Origin: Ichthyophis bannanicus
Taxonomy: Eukaryota > Chordata > Amphibia > Gymnophiona > Ichthyophiidae
Assembly: GCA_033557465.1 (NCBI GenBank)
Contig: CM066033.1
Coordinates: forward strand, 1,305,007,519-1,305,071,518
Reading direction: 5' to 3'
DNA: 64,000 nucleotides
Below are positions 63,946 to 64,000 of the stretch, piece by piece. A program made the position numbers and the translations under genes. Numbering within the stretch: the first letter of the stretch is position 1; each line of letters starts with the position of its first letter. The notes below the pieces were generated by a model. It was not told the origin of the DNA and did no database searches. It worked only from the letters and a program-made list of their open reading frames with translations.

Positions 63946-64000
63946 TAACTGCCAGGCCCTAAATGTGCAAATGCTTTTAGTGCTAAAATGTGACTGGGCC

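Overview
This window is vertebrate nuclear DNA made almost entirely of transposable elements. I see no host gene, rRNA, functional tRNA or CRISPR array. Tyrosine-recombinase (DIRS-type) retrotransposons occur together with CR1, L2, RTE/BovB-like and L1-like LINEs, a Penelope-like element with a GIY-YIG domain, CORE-type SINEs, Tc1 remnants and a hAT MITE. That mix points to a repeat-rich tetrapod, most likely an amphibian (a caecilian fits best); a non-avian reptile is the alternative. The organism call is inference.

Layout. 0.4-6.0 kb: a decayed DIRS (A1) abutting a CR1 tail, then Tc1 debris. 9.5-9.8 kb: a near-perfect 327-bp palindrome. 10.0-15.6 kb: DIRS-A2, complete with gag-like, RT-RNase H-methyltransferase and tyrosine recombinase frames all open. 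16.9-29.9 kb: one CR1 copy (CR1a) split by DIRS-A3, which is itself split by an RTE LINE (14-bp target duplication) and by a long CR1 (CR1b) on the minus strand. 30.2-35.7 kb: a Penelope-like element on the minus strand with inverted tails, split by another CR1 and by a 2.67-kb TIR transposon carrying a protein family I cannot assign. 35.7-40.7 kb: L2 LINE material and SINEs. 41-43.5 kb: low-complexity and unrecognised DNA. 43.5-56.7 kb: a second nest, in which a CR1 fragment is split by a TIR element, that by DIRS-C1, and that by DIRS-B. 57-64 kb: a hAT MITE, a HAL1-like L1 derivative, a truncated DIRS-C copy, L2/CR1/SINE tails and a 120-bp tandem repeat.

How the parts work together. Each DIRS has inverted terminal repeats plus an internal complementary region (ICR) that equals the joined element ends. 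This is the arrangement expected for replication through a circle and reinsertion by the recombinase without target duplication. Where the host sequence can be read on both sides (CR1a around A3, DIRS-C1 around B) the empty site is restored with no gained or lost bases. All six right termini, from three lineages, carry a perfect splice-donor-like CAG|GTRAGT. Only A2 looks potentially complete; every other element carries visible stops, frameshifts or insertions.
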